A stretch of DNA of 64,000 nt from positions 62,001 through 126,000 of the forward strand of contig JAHOYZ010000007.1 of NCBI GenBank assembly GCA_019038695.1, in the 5' to 3' direction. The notes beneath the pieces were generated by a model, which saw only the letters and a list, made by a program, of their open reading frames with translations, was not told the DNA's origin and did no database searches. Positions 28,334 through 36,215 of the stretch are shown piece after piece. The stretch comes from Candidatus Zixiibacteriota bacterium. GTDB lineage: Bacteria > Zixibacteria > MSB-5A5 > GN15 > FEB-12. The translations under genes were made by a program, and so were the position numbers. The number at the start of each line of letters is the position of its first letter. Positions within the stretch are counted from its first letter, which is position 1.

Positions 28334-28766
28334 TTTCAAGCACAAAAGTCACAGGACCATTGTTAGTCAACTTAATATCCATTTGAGCACCAAAGGAACC
28401 GGTCTTCACCGTCAAGCCCGATTTCTTCACCATGTCCACAAATTGAAGGTAGAGCGATTCTGCCACCCGAGGTGCCATAGCAGAGTTGAAAGAGGGACGT
28501 CGCCCCTTGCTGGTGTCGGCACAAAGTGTGAACTGGGATACAATCATGATTTCTCCGTCAACATCAAGTACCGATCGGTTCATCTTGCCGTTGTCATCCT
28601 CGAAAATCCGCATCTTGACGATCTTGTCAGCCAGGAATTGGCAGGCATCCTCGGTATCTCCTGTGGCGGTTCCATACAGCAACAATAATCCCTTTCCGGT
28701 GGACGAAAACACAGCCCCATCGATCCACACTTCCACATCACTGGCACGCTGAAGAACGACTCTCAC
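28326..28766 (-). CDS. dtd: D-aminoacyl-tRNA deacylase Dtd
   Basis: A 146-residue enzyme that hydrolyses D-amino acids wrongly attached to tRNA. Hallmarks are the N-terminal VRVVLQRAS, IVSQFTLCADTSKGRRPSF with the conserved Ser-Gln-x-Thr, and the cis-Gly-Pro element TNNGPVTFVLE. The GTG at 28766 follows GGAGGAAAT and gives the usual length, while the longer frame from 28844 adds an unrelated leader. It is the first gene of the minus-strand run to rlmH and is divergent from the activase gene. Confidence 0.93.
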   Translation of the reverse strand: MRVVLQRASDVEVWIDGAVFSSTGKGLLLLYGTATGDTEDACQFLADKIVKMRIFEDDNGKMNRSVLDVDGEIMIVSQFTLCADTSKGRRPSFNSAMAPRVAESLYLQFVDMVKKSGLTVKTGSFGAQMDIKLTNNGPVTFVLENG

Positions 28767-28884
28767 ATTTCCTCCTTCCAAGCCCTTGAATATACCGTCT
28801 GGCCGCACCAAAACAACATCAAACATTCCTCTGGCGTACAACAATTAGCTTGCGGACCTTTGGTTGTCGATAGTTATTGTCGCC

Positions 28885-31800
28885 GTGGGTAAAACACACT
28901 TATCACTCGGCATTGACATCGGTTCGGTTTCTGTTAAGCTCGTCCTGACAGACCACAATCAGATTGTCCATGAAGTCTACCGTCGTTTTCACGGAAGGCC
29001 ATTTGAAGTGCTGTGTCGACTTCTGCGCGACGATTTTGGTGACCTGGCGGGATCTTCTATAAATCTGGGACTGACTGGCATTGGTGGCAAGACCGCTCAG
29101 TCCTTGTTGGGCGGCACTTTCTATGGTGAGATAGCCAGTTTAGCCCGAGGGAACCAGTCACTCGCTCCACAGGTGAGAACCGTGATTGAGATGGGTGGTG
29201 AGGATTCCAAACTACTTCTTCTCGATGGACGTACAGGGACGGTTGAAGACTTCGCTATGAACGCCCAGTGTGCTGCCGGGACAGGCTCATTTCTGGACCA
29301 GCAGGCAGGACGGCTTTGCATCTCCATTGAAGATGAGTTTGGACAGCTGGCGCTGAAATCCAAAAACCCACCCCGTATCGCCGGTCGCTGTTCAGTGTTC
29401 GCCAAGTCAGACATGATCCATCTACAACAGGTTGCCACCCCGGACTTCGACATTGTTGCGGGGCTTTGCTTTGCGGTCGCCAGAAATTTCAAAAGCTCGA
29501 TTGCACGGGGCAAAACTCTTAGCGAACCGATTGCCTTCGAGGGCGGCGTGGCAGCCAACCCCGGGATGATACGAGCTTTCACCGAAGTTCTGGGCCTGCC
29601 ACCGGGTGAACTTATCATTCCTGAACATTTCAACGTTATTGGTGCAGCTGGAGCGGCCCTCCTGGCTGCTGACGACGAAAGAGCTAAGTGCAGCCTCGAT
29701 ACTGACGATCTGGAGCGTTATCTCAATCATCGTACGGTAACACCGTCAGGACGAGCGAGACTTTCTTTCGACTTCCCCGACAACAAGCACTATGGTATAA
29801 CCCAGGCCCAACGCCCCTTAGTAGCTGATGGCCTTGATGTTTTTCTCGGTCTGGACGTCGGCTCACTTTCAACCAATCTGGTTTTGATCGACCGTGATCA
29901 TCGCGTGATCGCTCGGCGCTACCTAATGACCGAGGGAAGACCTATCGACGCTGTGCGACGCGGCCTGAAGGAAATCGGCGGTGAAATCGGAGCGCGCGTA
30001 AATGTCCGTGCGGTAGGAACTACTGGTTCCGGTCGCTATTTAACAGGAGACTTCGTCGGCGCTGATATCGTCCGCAATGAAATCACTGCTCAGGCAACTG
30101 CAGCAGTCAGCATTGATCCAACCGTGGATACCATCTTCGAGATAGGCGGTCAGGATTCCAAGTACGTTGCCATCGAAGATCGTGCCGTTGTCGATTTTGA
30201 GATGAATAAAGCATGTGCGGCAGGTACCGGCTCGTTTCTTCAGGAACAGGCAGAGAAGCTCAGTATCAACATCGAAAAGGAGTTTGGCGAACGTGCCCTG
30301 AAGGCTGGTTGCCCGGTAGGATGCGGTGAACGCTGCACCGTTTTCATGGAGTCAGACCTGGTTGCCCACCAGCGCAGTGGCGCCAGTAAAGATGACATAC
30401 TGGCCGGACTGGCATACTCAATCGCTTCCAACTACCTGACCAAGGTTGTCGGAGATCGTCGCATCGGCGATCATATCTTCTTTCAGGGGGGTGTGGCATG
30501 GAATAAAGCAGTCGTGGCCGCCTTCGAAAAACTGACCCGAAAGAAAATCACCGTTCCGCCTCATCACGACGTAACCGGTGCCATCGGGGCCGCGATTCTG
30601 GCCATGGAGAAAGATACCGAACCGAACTTCGCCACCAACTTCAAGGGCTTCGATCTATACCGACACAAGTATGAAGTTGATTCCTTTACCTGTGAAGATT
30701 GCTCTAACCAGTGCGAGATTCATACTGTGACGGTCGGCGGAGAGAAACCTCTTTACTACGGCTCCCGGTGTGAAAAATACGACGTACAAAAGAAAAATGA
30801 CCGGGAGCTACCGCCCAACTATGCCGGCTTGCGCCAAAAACTACTGTTTGCGAAATACGAACGCGGCACAAAGCCCCGGAAAAAGCGTGGTCGGGTGGGA
30901 CTGCCGATTGTCTTGCAGTTTTATGACTATTATCCCTTCTGGCGTGCCTTCTTTGAGTCTCTCGGATTTCAGGTCGTCAACTCTGGAAGGTCCAGTTCGC
31001 GCGTTGTAGAGGATGCCCTGGAACTTTTCTCAGCCGAGACTTGCTTTCCTATCAAGCTCGTCTATGGCCATGTTGCCCGATTGATCAGAAAAAAGGTCGA
31101 TTTCATCTTCCTGCCGTCCTTGATAAGGGTGGCCAATGAAACTGAAACAGATGAGCGAGGTTCTTTCATTTGCCCCTACGTTCAGAGCATCGGTTCTGCA
31201 GTACGAACACAGTTTGATTTCGACGCAACCGGTATCAAGCTAATTAATTCAGCAATTTCACTCAGTGCCAACCCTGACGGTCTTTATCGCAAACTGAAGA
31301 ATCTGGCGACAGACTTCAGGCTTTCCGATCGTGAGTTCAGACAAGCCGTGGATGCCGGTTCCCGAGCGTACGGTTCGTTCCGCAAGAGAATGCGCGATGT
31401 GGGACAGCAAATTCTTGGCGATCTGAAGCCTGACGAAAAGGCGCTGGTCGTAACAAGCCGACCGTACAACGGTTCGGACAAGCGATTGTCGCTGGAGATT
31501 CCTGAGAAGATACGGAACCTCGGTTTCAAAGCAATCCCTCTCGACTTTCTTCCCCTGGAAGAGGCCGAGATCGACTATCCGTTCATGTACTGGCGCTATG
31601 GACGTCGACTGTTGAGCGCCGCTGATTATATCAGGAAACACCCCCAACTGTTTGCCGTTCTGATTACATCCTTTGGATGTGGACCTGACTCGTTTATTAC
31701 CCATTTCTTCCGCAAGCAGATGGCTGGCAAACCTTATGTGCAACTGGAACTCGACGAGCACTCCGCCGATGCCGGGCTGGTGACCCGCTGTGAAGCCTTC

Positions 31801-33090
31801 ATTGACTCACTGCGTTTCTATAAGTTCCGTCTGCCGGTAACGAGTTTCAGTATCCGTCATGACGATTTCAAACCGTTTGAGAAGACAATCTATATCCCCA
31901 ATATGTGTGACCATGCCTACGTCCTGGCGGCAGGTTTCCAACGCTTCGGGCTGACCGCAGAAGTACTGGATGAGCCGGATGATCTGACTCTGGATTACGG
32001 TAAGAAATTTACGACCGGCAAGGAGTGCTTCCCGTGCGTAATCACTACCGGGGATATGATCAAGAAAATCCGATCCGATAATTTTGATCATAAGCGTTCG
32101 GTCTTTTTTATGCCGGGGGCAGATGGCCCCTGTCGGTTCGGGTTGTATCGTCAGTTCCACAGAATTGTGCTTGATGATCTCGGCTATTCGGATATTCCAA
32201 TCTTCTCCCCCAACTCAAATGACGGTTATGCCGGTTTCGGTCTGGATGGAACTGAGTTCCGCAAGATAACCTGGCGTGGGTTCGTATTCCTGGATTGTCT
32301 GACCAAAATGCTTCATCAGGTTCGTCCGAGGGAGATACAGACCGGCACTGCCGAACAGTTATATTACAGCTCCATTCAAAGGCTGGGACTCGCCATAAAG
32401 AACGACGAATCGCTGGCTGATCTGGCTTCAGAGGTCGCTGGTGAATTCGCCATGATAGAGCTGTCAGACGAGTGTCACCCTCTGGTTGGTGTCGTTGGAG
32501 AGATTTTCCTACGCAATAATCGATTCTCTAACAACCACCTAATTGAGAAACTTGAGAAGCTGGGGCTAATGATCCGGCTCGCAACTTTCACCGAATGGCC
32601 TCTGTATACCTCGTACACTTTTCGTCGCGACTCAGTAATCAACCGGGACCTGAAAGGGGTACTCAAAAGCAACATTCAGATCCTGTCGCAACAGTACATG
32701 GAACACCGGATGATGGCCGCCTTCGGGCGACATTTTGATCTGACCGAAGATGCCCCGGTCGGGAGCGTCTTGCGTCTGGCCTCCAGGTATCTCCCTCTGG
32801 ATGTCAAGGGGGAGGCAATCCTGTCGGTCGGGAAAGCTATCGAAATGGTTCAGTCGGGAGCCTCGGGGATCGTCAACGCTATGCCGTTTAACTGTATGCC
32901 GGGGACGGTCGTCAGTTCGTTGTCGCGTCAGGTATCCGAAGACATGGGCCGGGTACCCTGGCTGAACATCAGCTATGAAGGGCTACGGGATTCAGGAGAA
33001 GAAACCAGACTTGAGGCTTTTGCCGACCAGGTCCGGGCATTTTCCAGAACACGTTCTGATCAACCAGCCAGCAAGTACGCGATCAAATAG
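28885..33090 (+). CDS. Giant 2-hydroxyacyl-CoA dehydratase activase-like protein
   Basis: A protein of about 1,400 residues. Two BadF/BcrA-type ATPase domains lie in tandem. The first (about residues 1-270) has SLGIDIGSVSVKLVL, CAAGTGSFLDQQ and IAGRCSVFAKSDM. The second (about 315-585) has VFLGLDVGSLSTNLVLID, CAAGTGSFLQEQ and GCGERCTVFMESDL. A Cys cluster (FTCEDCSNQCEI) opens a DUF2229-like region, and the rest resembles dehydratase component B/CoA-activase tails. The Cys after each ATPase loop fits an iron-sulfur centre. In known systems such proteins drive ATP-dependent electron transfer to radical dehydratases. No dehydratase subunits are adjacent. The start is uncertain (TTG 28864 or GTG 28885). 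Confidence 0.88.
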   Translation: MGKTHLSLGIDIGSVSVKLVLTDHNQIVHEVYRRFHGRPFEVLCRLLRDDFGDLAGSSINLGLTGIGGKTAQSLLGGTFYGEIASLARGNQSLAPQVRTVIEMGGEDSKLLLLDGRTGTVEDFAMNAQCAAGTGSFLDQQAGRLCISIEDEFGQLALKSKNPPRIAGRCSVFAKSDMIHLQQVATPDFDIVAGLCFAVARNFKSSIARGKTLSEPIAFEGGVAANPGMIRAFTEVLGLPPGELIIPEHFNVIGAAGAALLAADDERAKCSLDTDDLERYLNHRTVTPSGRARLSFDFPDNKHYGITQAQRPLVADGLDVFLGLDVGSLSTNLVLIDRDHRVIARRYLMTEGRPIDAVRRGLKEIGGEIGARVNVRAVGTTGSGRYLTGDFVGADIVRNEITAQATAAVSIDPTVDTIFEIGGQDSKYVAIEDRAVVDFEMNKACAAGTGSFLQEQAEKLSINIEKEFGERALKAGCPVGCGERCTVFMESDLVAHQRSGASKDDILAGLAYSIASNYLTKVVGDRRIGDHIFFQGGVAWNKAVVAAFEKLTRKKITVPPHHDVTGAIGAAILAMEKDTEPNFATNFKGFDLYRHKYEVDSFTCEDCSNQCEIHTVTVGGEKPLYYGSRCEKYDVQKKNDRELPPNYAGLRQKLLFAKYERGTKPRKKRGRVGLPIVLQFYDYYPFWRAFFESLGFQVVNSGRSSSRVVEDALELFSAETCFPIKLVYGHVARLIRKKVDFIFLPSLIRVANETETDERGSFICPYVQSIGSAVRTQFDFDATGIKLINSAISLSANPDGLYRKLKNLATDFRLSDREFRQAVDAGSRAYGSFRKRMRDVGQQILGDLKPDEKALVVTSRPYNGSDKRLSLEIPEKIRNLGFKAIPLDFLPLEEAEIDYPFMYWRYGRRLLSAADYIRKHPQLFAVLITSFGCGPDSFITHFFRKQMAGKPYVQLELDEHSADAGLVTRCEAFIDSLRFYKFRLPVTSFSIRHDDFKPFEKTIYIPNMCDHAYVLAAGFQRFGLTAEVLDEPDDLTLDYGKKFTTGKECFPCVITTGDMIKKIRSDNFDHKRSVFFMPGADGPCRFGLYRQFHRIVLDDLGYSDIPIFSPNSNDGYAGFGLDGTEFRKITWRGFVFLDCLTKMLHQVRPREIQTGTAEQLYYSSIQRLGLAIKNDESLADLASEVAGEFAMIELSDECHPLVGVVGEIFLRNNRFSNNHLIEKLEKLGLMIRLATFTEWPLYTSYTFRRDSVINRDLKGVLKSNIQILSQQYMEHRMMAAFGRHFDLTEDAPVGSVLRLASRYLPLDVKGEAILSVGKAIEMVQSGASGIVNAMPFNCMPGTVVSSLSRQVSEDMGRVPWLNISYEGLRDSGEETRLEAFADQVRAFSRTRSDQPASKYAIK

Positions 33091-33138
33091 GATTCCTCCT
33101 GGAGTTTTGTTCCTCTCCACCGTCGGTAATTTCATGCT

Positions 33139-33166
33139 TTGATACCATCAGCAAAGGCGGTATAAT
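33139..33166 (+). promoter_or_regulatory. Sigma-70-type promoter of trxA
   Basis: TTGATA (33139-33144, five of six consensus bases) and a perfect TATAAT (33161-33166) are separated by 16 bases. It predicts a start near 33173 and a leader of about 130 bases before trxA. Confidence 0.7.
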
Positions 33167-33216
33167 GCATCCATCCTGACGGATCGATAGGTCCGGCTGA
33201 GGATGCCCCACATTGT

Positions 33217-33232
33217 CACCTTGACCAAGGTG
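33217..33232 (+). promoter_or_regulatory. Inverted repeat in the trxA leader
   Basis: A perfect dyad, CACCTT-GACC-AAGGTG, lies about 45 bases inside the predicted transcript and is flanked by a repeated ACATTGT. It could be an operator or a small RNA hairpin. No T-run follows. Confidence 0.35.
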
Positions 33233-33302
33233 GAACATTGTGCTTTGTCGGGTGTTAGAACTGGCAGAAAAGAAGTGTTATTGTATTTGGAGGATAGCAA
33301 GA

Positions 33303-33629
33303 ATGAGTAAGGCTATGACGGTTACTGACGATTTGTTTGAGCAGGAAGTTCTAAAAGCTGATAAGCTGGTCGTTGTCGATTTTTGGGCTACGTGGTGTGG
33401 ACCTTGTAAGATGATCGCTCCGCTCCTGGACGAGGTGGCCGATGAATACACGGATACCCTAAAAGTCGTCAAGGTTGATGTTGATTCCAATAATGCTACT
33501 GCGGCCAAATATGGAATCATGTCGATTCCGGCCCTGCTTTTCTTCAAGAACGGTGAGGAAATCGACCGTGTCATCGGCGCCATTCCGAAAGCACAGTTGG
33601 TCTCCAAACTGGAGAAAGCCATCGGCTAG
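33303..33629 (+). CDS. trxA: Thioredoxin
   Basis: A 108-residue cytosolic thioredoxin. The redox site WCGPC is in FWATWCGPCKMIAPLLDEVA (about residues 28-47), and the cis-Pro segment GIMSIPALLFF and C-terminal GAIPKAQLVSKLEKAI are normal. The ATG at 33303 follows GGAGGATAGC, so the upstream frame from 33240 is not used. It reduces protein disulfides with electrons from thioredoxin reductase, which is not in the window. A small Cys-containing membrane ORF follows by 47 bases. Confidence 0.95.
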   Translation: MSKAMTVTDDLFEQEVLKADKLVVVDFWATWCGPCKMIAPLLDEVADEYTDTLKVVKVDVDSNNATAAKYGIMSIPALLFFKNGEEIDRVIGAIPKAQLVSKLEKAIG

Positions 33630-33676
33630 ATGGCTGGTGGCTCAATTTTGTAGGTACCGGTAGGAAGAAGTATGAA

Positions 33677-33844
33677 ATGACCTGGATAGACCTGATAATG
33701 GCGGTAATCCTTGGTGGAGCCGCACTGATGCTGGTTACCAAAGTGCTGGGCAAAGCAGGCTTCGGGTGAAATCACGGCAACCCTGATCTTCCGGTGGAGG
33801 ATGATAAATGCGGGTCTTGCTCGGAGAACGGATCGGACAAATAG
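33677..33844 (+). CDS. Tiny membrane protein with in-frame TGA and CGSC tail (candidate selenoprotein or two-part ORF)
   Basis: From ATG 33677 the frame gives 30 residues, mostly one membrane helix (MTWIDLIMAVILGGAALML...), then TGA at 33767-33769. The same frame stays open for 24 more codons to TAG at 33842, encoding a Pro/acidic linker and CGSCSENG. A single-span helix plus a short CxxC tail is the layout of small Cys-rich membrane proteins. The TGA could be selenocysteine, the real stop, or a nonsense change. TGA ends other genes here, so the code is standard. It lies between trxA and a rhomboid gene. I recognise no named family. Confidence 0.4.
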
Positions 33845-33914
33845 GCCGTCCTTCGGGGTTAGCTATCCGTATGCCAGCTAATCGTTTTTACATTGTTGTC
33901 GATATAGTATTACA

Positions 33915-34742
33915 ATGAATCCTTTCGAAGGCAAAAAGTCAGGTTTGGGCGGTTTTCGCATCGGTCCGGGGATGATCTCCCCATTTATCAAGGCGATGCT
34001 GGTCGCCAATGTGGCGATGTTTCTGCTTCAGGCAGTGTATCCCCAAGTGACCAGAGTGCTGGGTCTAATCCCGGCTGAGTTCTTTGGTGATTTTCCCAAT
34101 AAGATTTATCAGCCCTTCACCTACATGTTTTTGCATGGTGGCTTCTGGCACCTCTTCTTCAACATGTTTGTGCTCTGGATGTTTGGAACTGAGATAGAGT
34201 TGACCTGGAGAAGCCGTACGTTTGGCCGATTCTACTTGCTGGCCGGACTGGCCGGTGCGGTATTAACATTGATCGTTAGTTCATCCCAGATGGTTCCCGT
34301 AGTCGGGGCTTCGGCAGCTATCTATGGCGTGCTCATAGCATACTGGCTGATGTTTCCTGAACGAAAACTCTACATCTACTTCCTTTTTCCAGTCAAGGTA
34401 AAATGGGCTATTCCGGCCATCATGTTATTGGGTTTTCTTGCCGGGGGAGGCAATATCGCACATATGGCCCACCTCGGGGGAGCAGTTTTCGCATTCGTCT
34501 ACCTTAAAACTGACTGGCGTCCGAGATTGATCTCTGGCTTTTTTCGCAATTTTCGGCGTCGGCGGCAGGAATCGAAACAGCAGAAAAACCGCCAGAAGGC
34601 TGAGAATATCATGAAACGTGTTGATGATGTGCTGGATAAGATCAATGAGGTGGGAATCGAAAATATCAGTGCTGCTGAGAGAAAACTGTTGGAAGAAGCA
34701 TCGTTGCATCTTTCCGAAGAAAATTCGGCAGAGGACAGGTAA
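33915..34742 (+). CDS. Rhomboid family intramembrane serine protease
   Basis: A 275-residue protein with six or so membrane spans that cleaves proteins within the membrane. The family pattern YMFLHGGFWHLFFNMFVLW, the catalytic serine in VVGASAAIYGVL (Gly-x-Ser with Ala in place of the usual following Gly), and the catalytic His in IAHMAHLGGAVFAF are all present. A basic and then helical cytosolic tail of about 75 residues follows (RRRRQESKQQ, DVLDKINEVG). It is five bases from the next gene. Confidence 0.9.
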   Translation: MNPFEGKKSGLGGFRIGPGMISPFIKAMLVANVAMFLLQAVYPQVTRVLGLIPAEFFGDFPNKIYQPFTYMFLHGGFWHLFFNMFVLWMFGTEIELTWRSRTFGRFYLLAGLAGAVLTLIVSSSQMVPVVGASAAIYGVLIAYWLMFPERKLYIYFLFPVKVKWAIPAIMLLGFLAGGGNIAHMAHLGGAVFAFVYLKTDWRPRLISGFFRNFRRRRQESKQQKNRQKAENIMKRVDDVLDKINEVGIENISAAERKLLEEASLHLSEENSAEDR

Positions 34743-34747
34743 CACTT

Positions 34748-35956
34748 ATGCATAAAAAAATACTGTTGGCGGAACAATCGGATGCCACCCGTGGTGTTGC
34801 TGAAATGGTATTAAGGCAAAACGGGTTTGAAGTCATATCAGTCAGTACGGGAGAGAAAGCGCTTGAAGTTCTGGAGGTAAGTCGCCCTGACTTGATTATT
34901 GCCGGAGCAGAGATGCCAGGCCATGGAAATCGGAGTCTTCACCAGTGTTTACAGTCCAGCAACAAAACCCGCACTATTCCTCTCATGCTGTTCGCCGACA
35001 GTACCAATTCTGACCTGCCGTATCCAGATGAAATCATAATCCGTCGCCCAGTCGATTCCAAAGACCTCGCCGAGAAAGCGAGAGTTTTCTCCGGTCAGAC
35101 TTCCCCTGAAACGGATTCACCAGCTGGAAATGTTGACCCCCTGGCTCAGTCTGAATTGGATGACGAATTGCTTGACGCAGCTTTGGGACTGGACCAGATT
35201 GATGTTATGGAATCGGAAATTTTAAGCCAGACCAAGGGCGTGCCTATCGGGGAGCACTCTGAGGAAACGGGTGATCCGGACAAGTCCGATCAGAGCGGGC
35301 GCATTGAGTCAATCATAATCACCGAGGATCAGACAGATATCCACCGTCCGAAGACCAAAACATCTCGTGCTCCCAAGTCTTCCTCTACAGGAAAGTTAGA
35401 CATCCTCGAGAATCAGGATCAGTATAGCGTGGGGGACATGAAATCAACTCCGAATAGTCCGCACGCCGATCACGACTACGAGTGGTTCATCAGTGAAATG
35501 CAAAACGATACCCCTGAGCCATCTTCTTCACTTTCGGTGACAAGCATTCCATCGGGGGATGACCACAAGTTGACCTTCGAAGATCCTTCGGAAACGATGG
35601 ACCCAATTACGCCAGTAGAAAGCGGTGTACCCAACAATGCAGCGCAACCCGATGGCGTAAACAAATTTATTAGTGAATTCAGACGTGAAGTTGAGAAATT
35701 CCATTCAGACGAATCAGAATCCCCATCATCGAGTACGACTTCAGTCGAGCAAGAAGATTCTTCAGTCGAAACTGCCTGGGAAGAGACGTTTGAGCAACTG
35801 ACACCATCACAGGTAGAGCTATTCACCCGAAGAATGGCGAAAGACATCGGGGAAAGAATAGCACAGATCATCATTGACAAAATTGATAGTGAAAAATTGA
35901 CCAATCTGATAAAGGACGAAATCCTGAACCGGATCAAATCAACTTCAATGAAATAA
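34748..35956 (+). CDS. Pseudo-receiver protein with long acidic linker
   Basis: A 402-residue soluble protein. Residues 1-115 fold-match a response-regulator receiver (KKILLAEQSDATRGVAEMVL, then NGFEVISVSTGEKALEVL and PDLIIAGAEMPG), but Gly53 stands where the phosphorylated Asp should be, and the acidic pocket and conserved Lys are also altered. It is therefore unlikely to accept phosphate. Residues 120-340 are Ser/Asp/Glu/Pro-rich and probably disordered. The last 50 residues form an amphipathic helix pair (FTRRMAKDIGERIAQIIIDK). It is co-directional with rhomboid (five bases apart). The function is unknown. Confidence 0.65.
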   Translation: MHKKILLAEQSDATRGVAEMVLRQNGFEVISVSTGEKALEVLEVSRPDLIIAGAEMPGHGNRSLHQCLQSSNKTRTIPLMLFADSTNSDLPYPDEIIIRRPVDSKDLAEKARVFSGQTSPETDSPAGNVDPLAQSELDDELLDAALGLDQIDVMESEILSQTKGVPIGEHSEETGDPDKSDQSGRIESIIITEDQTDIHRPKTKTSRAPKSSSTGKLDILENQDQYSVGDMKSTPNSPHADHDYEWFISEMQNDTPEPSSSLSVTSIPSGDDHKLTFEDPSETMDPITPVESGVPNNAAQPDGVNKFISEFRREVEKFHSDESESPSSSTTSVEQEDSSVETAWEETFEQLTPSQVELFTRRMAKDIGERIAQIIIDKIDSEKLTNLIKDEILNRIKSTSMK

Positions 35957-36215
35957 TCGGATTACGCCGAACCATTCGACACATAGGATAAGGTCATAGT
36001 GTTTGAGCCGCCAACCAGAGAAACTCCCAAAGCCTTTCGGGCCGCGCTTCCATTGCCAGTTTCGCTTCACGCATTGCCCCCGCACACTGTGATTACTAAA
36101 TAGATAGACACTTTTCTCTTGCCAGGAAGTAATCATCATTGTTCCCTCATTGAATGGAATCTCTCTTGATTGATTTGCTCGTAACATCAACTTTCGATTT
36201 AGGACACTGATTTTC

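Noticed and set aside
33767-33769. Genome-wide recoding of TGA
   Set aside because: Many genes here end at TGA (for example at 870 and 12324) and no other gene has an internal TGA, so the code is standard.
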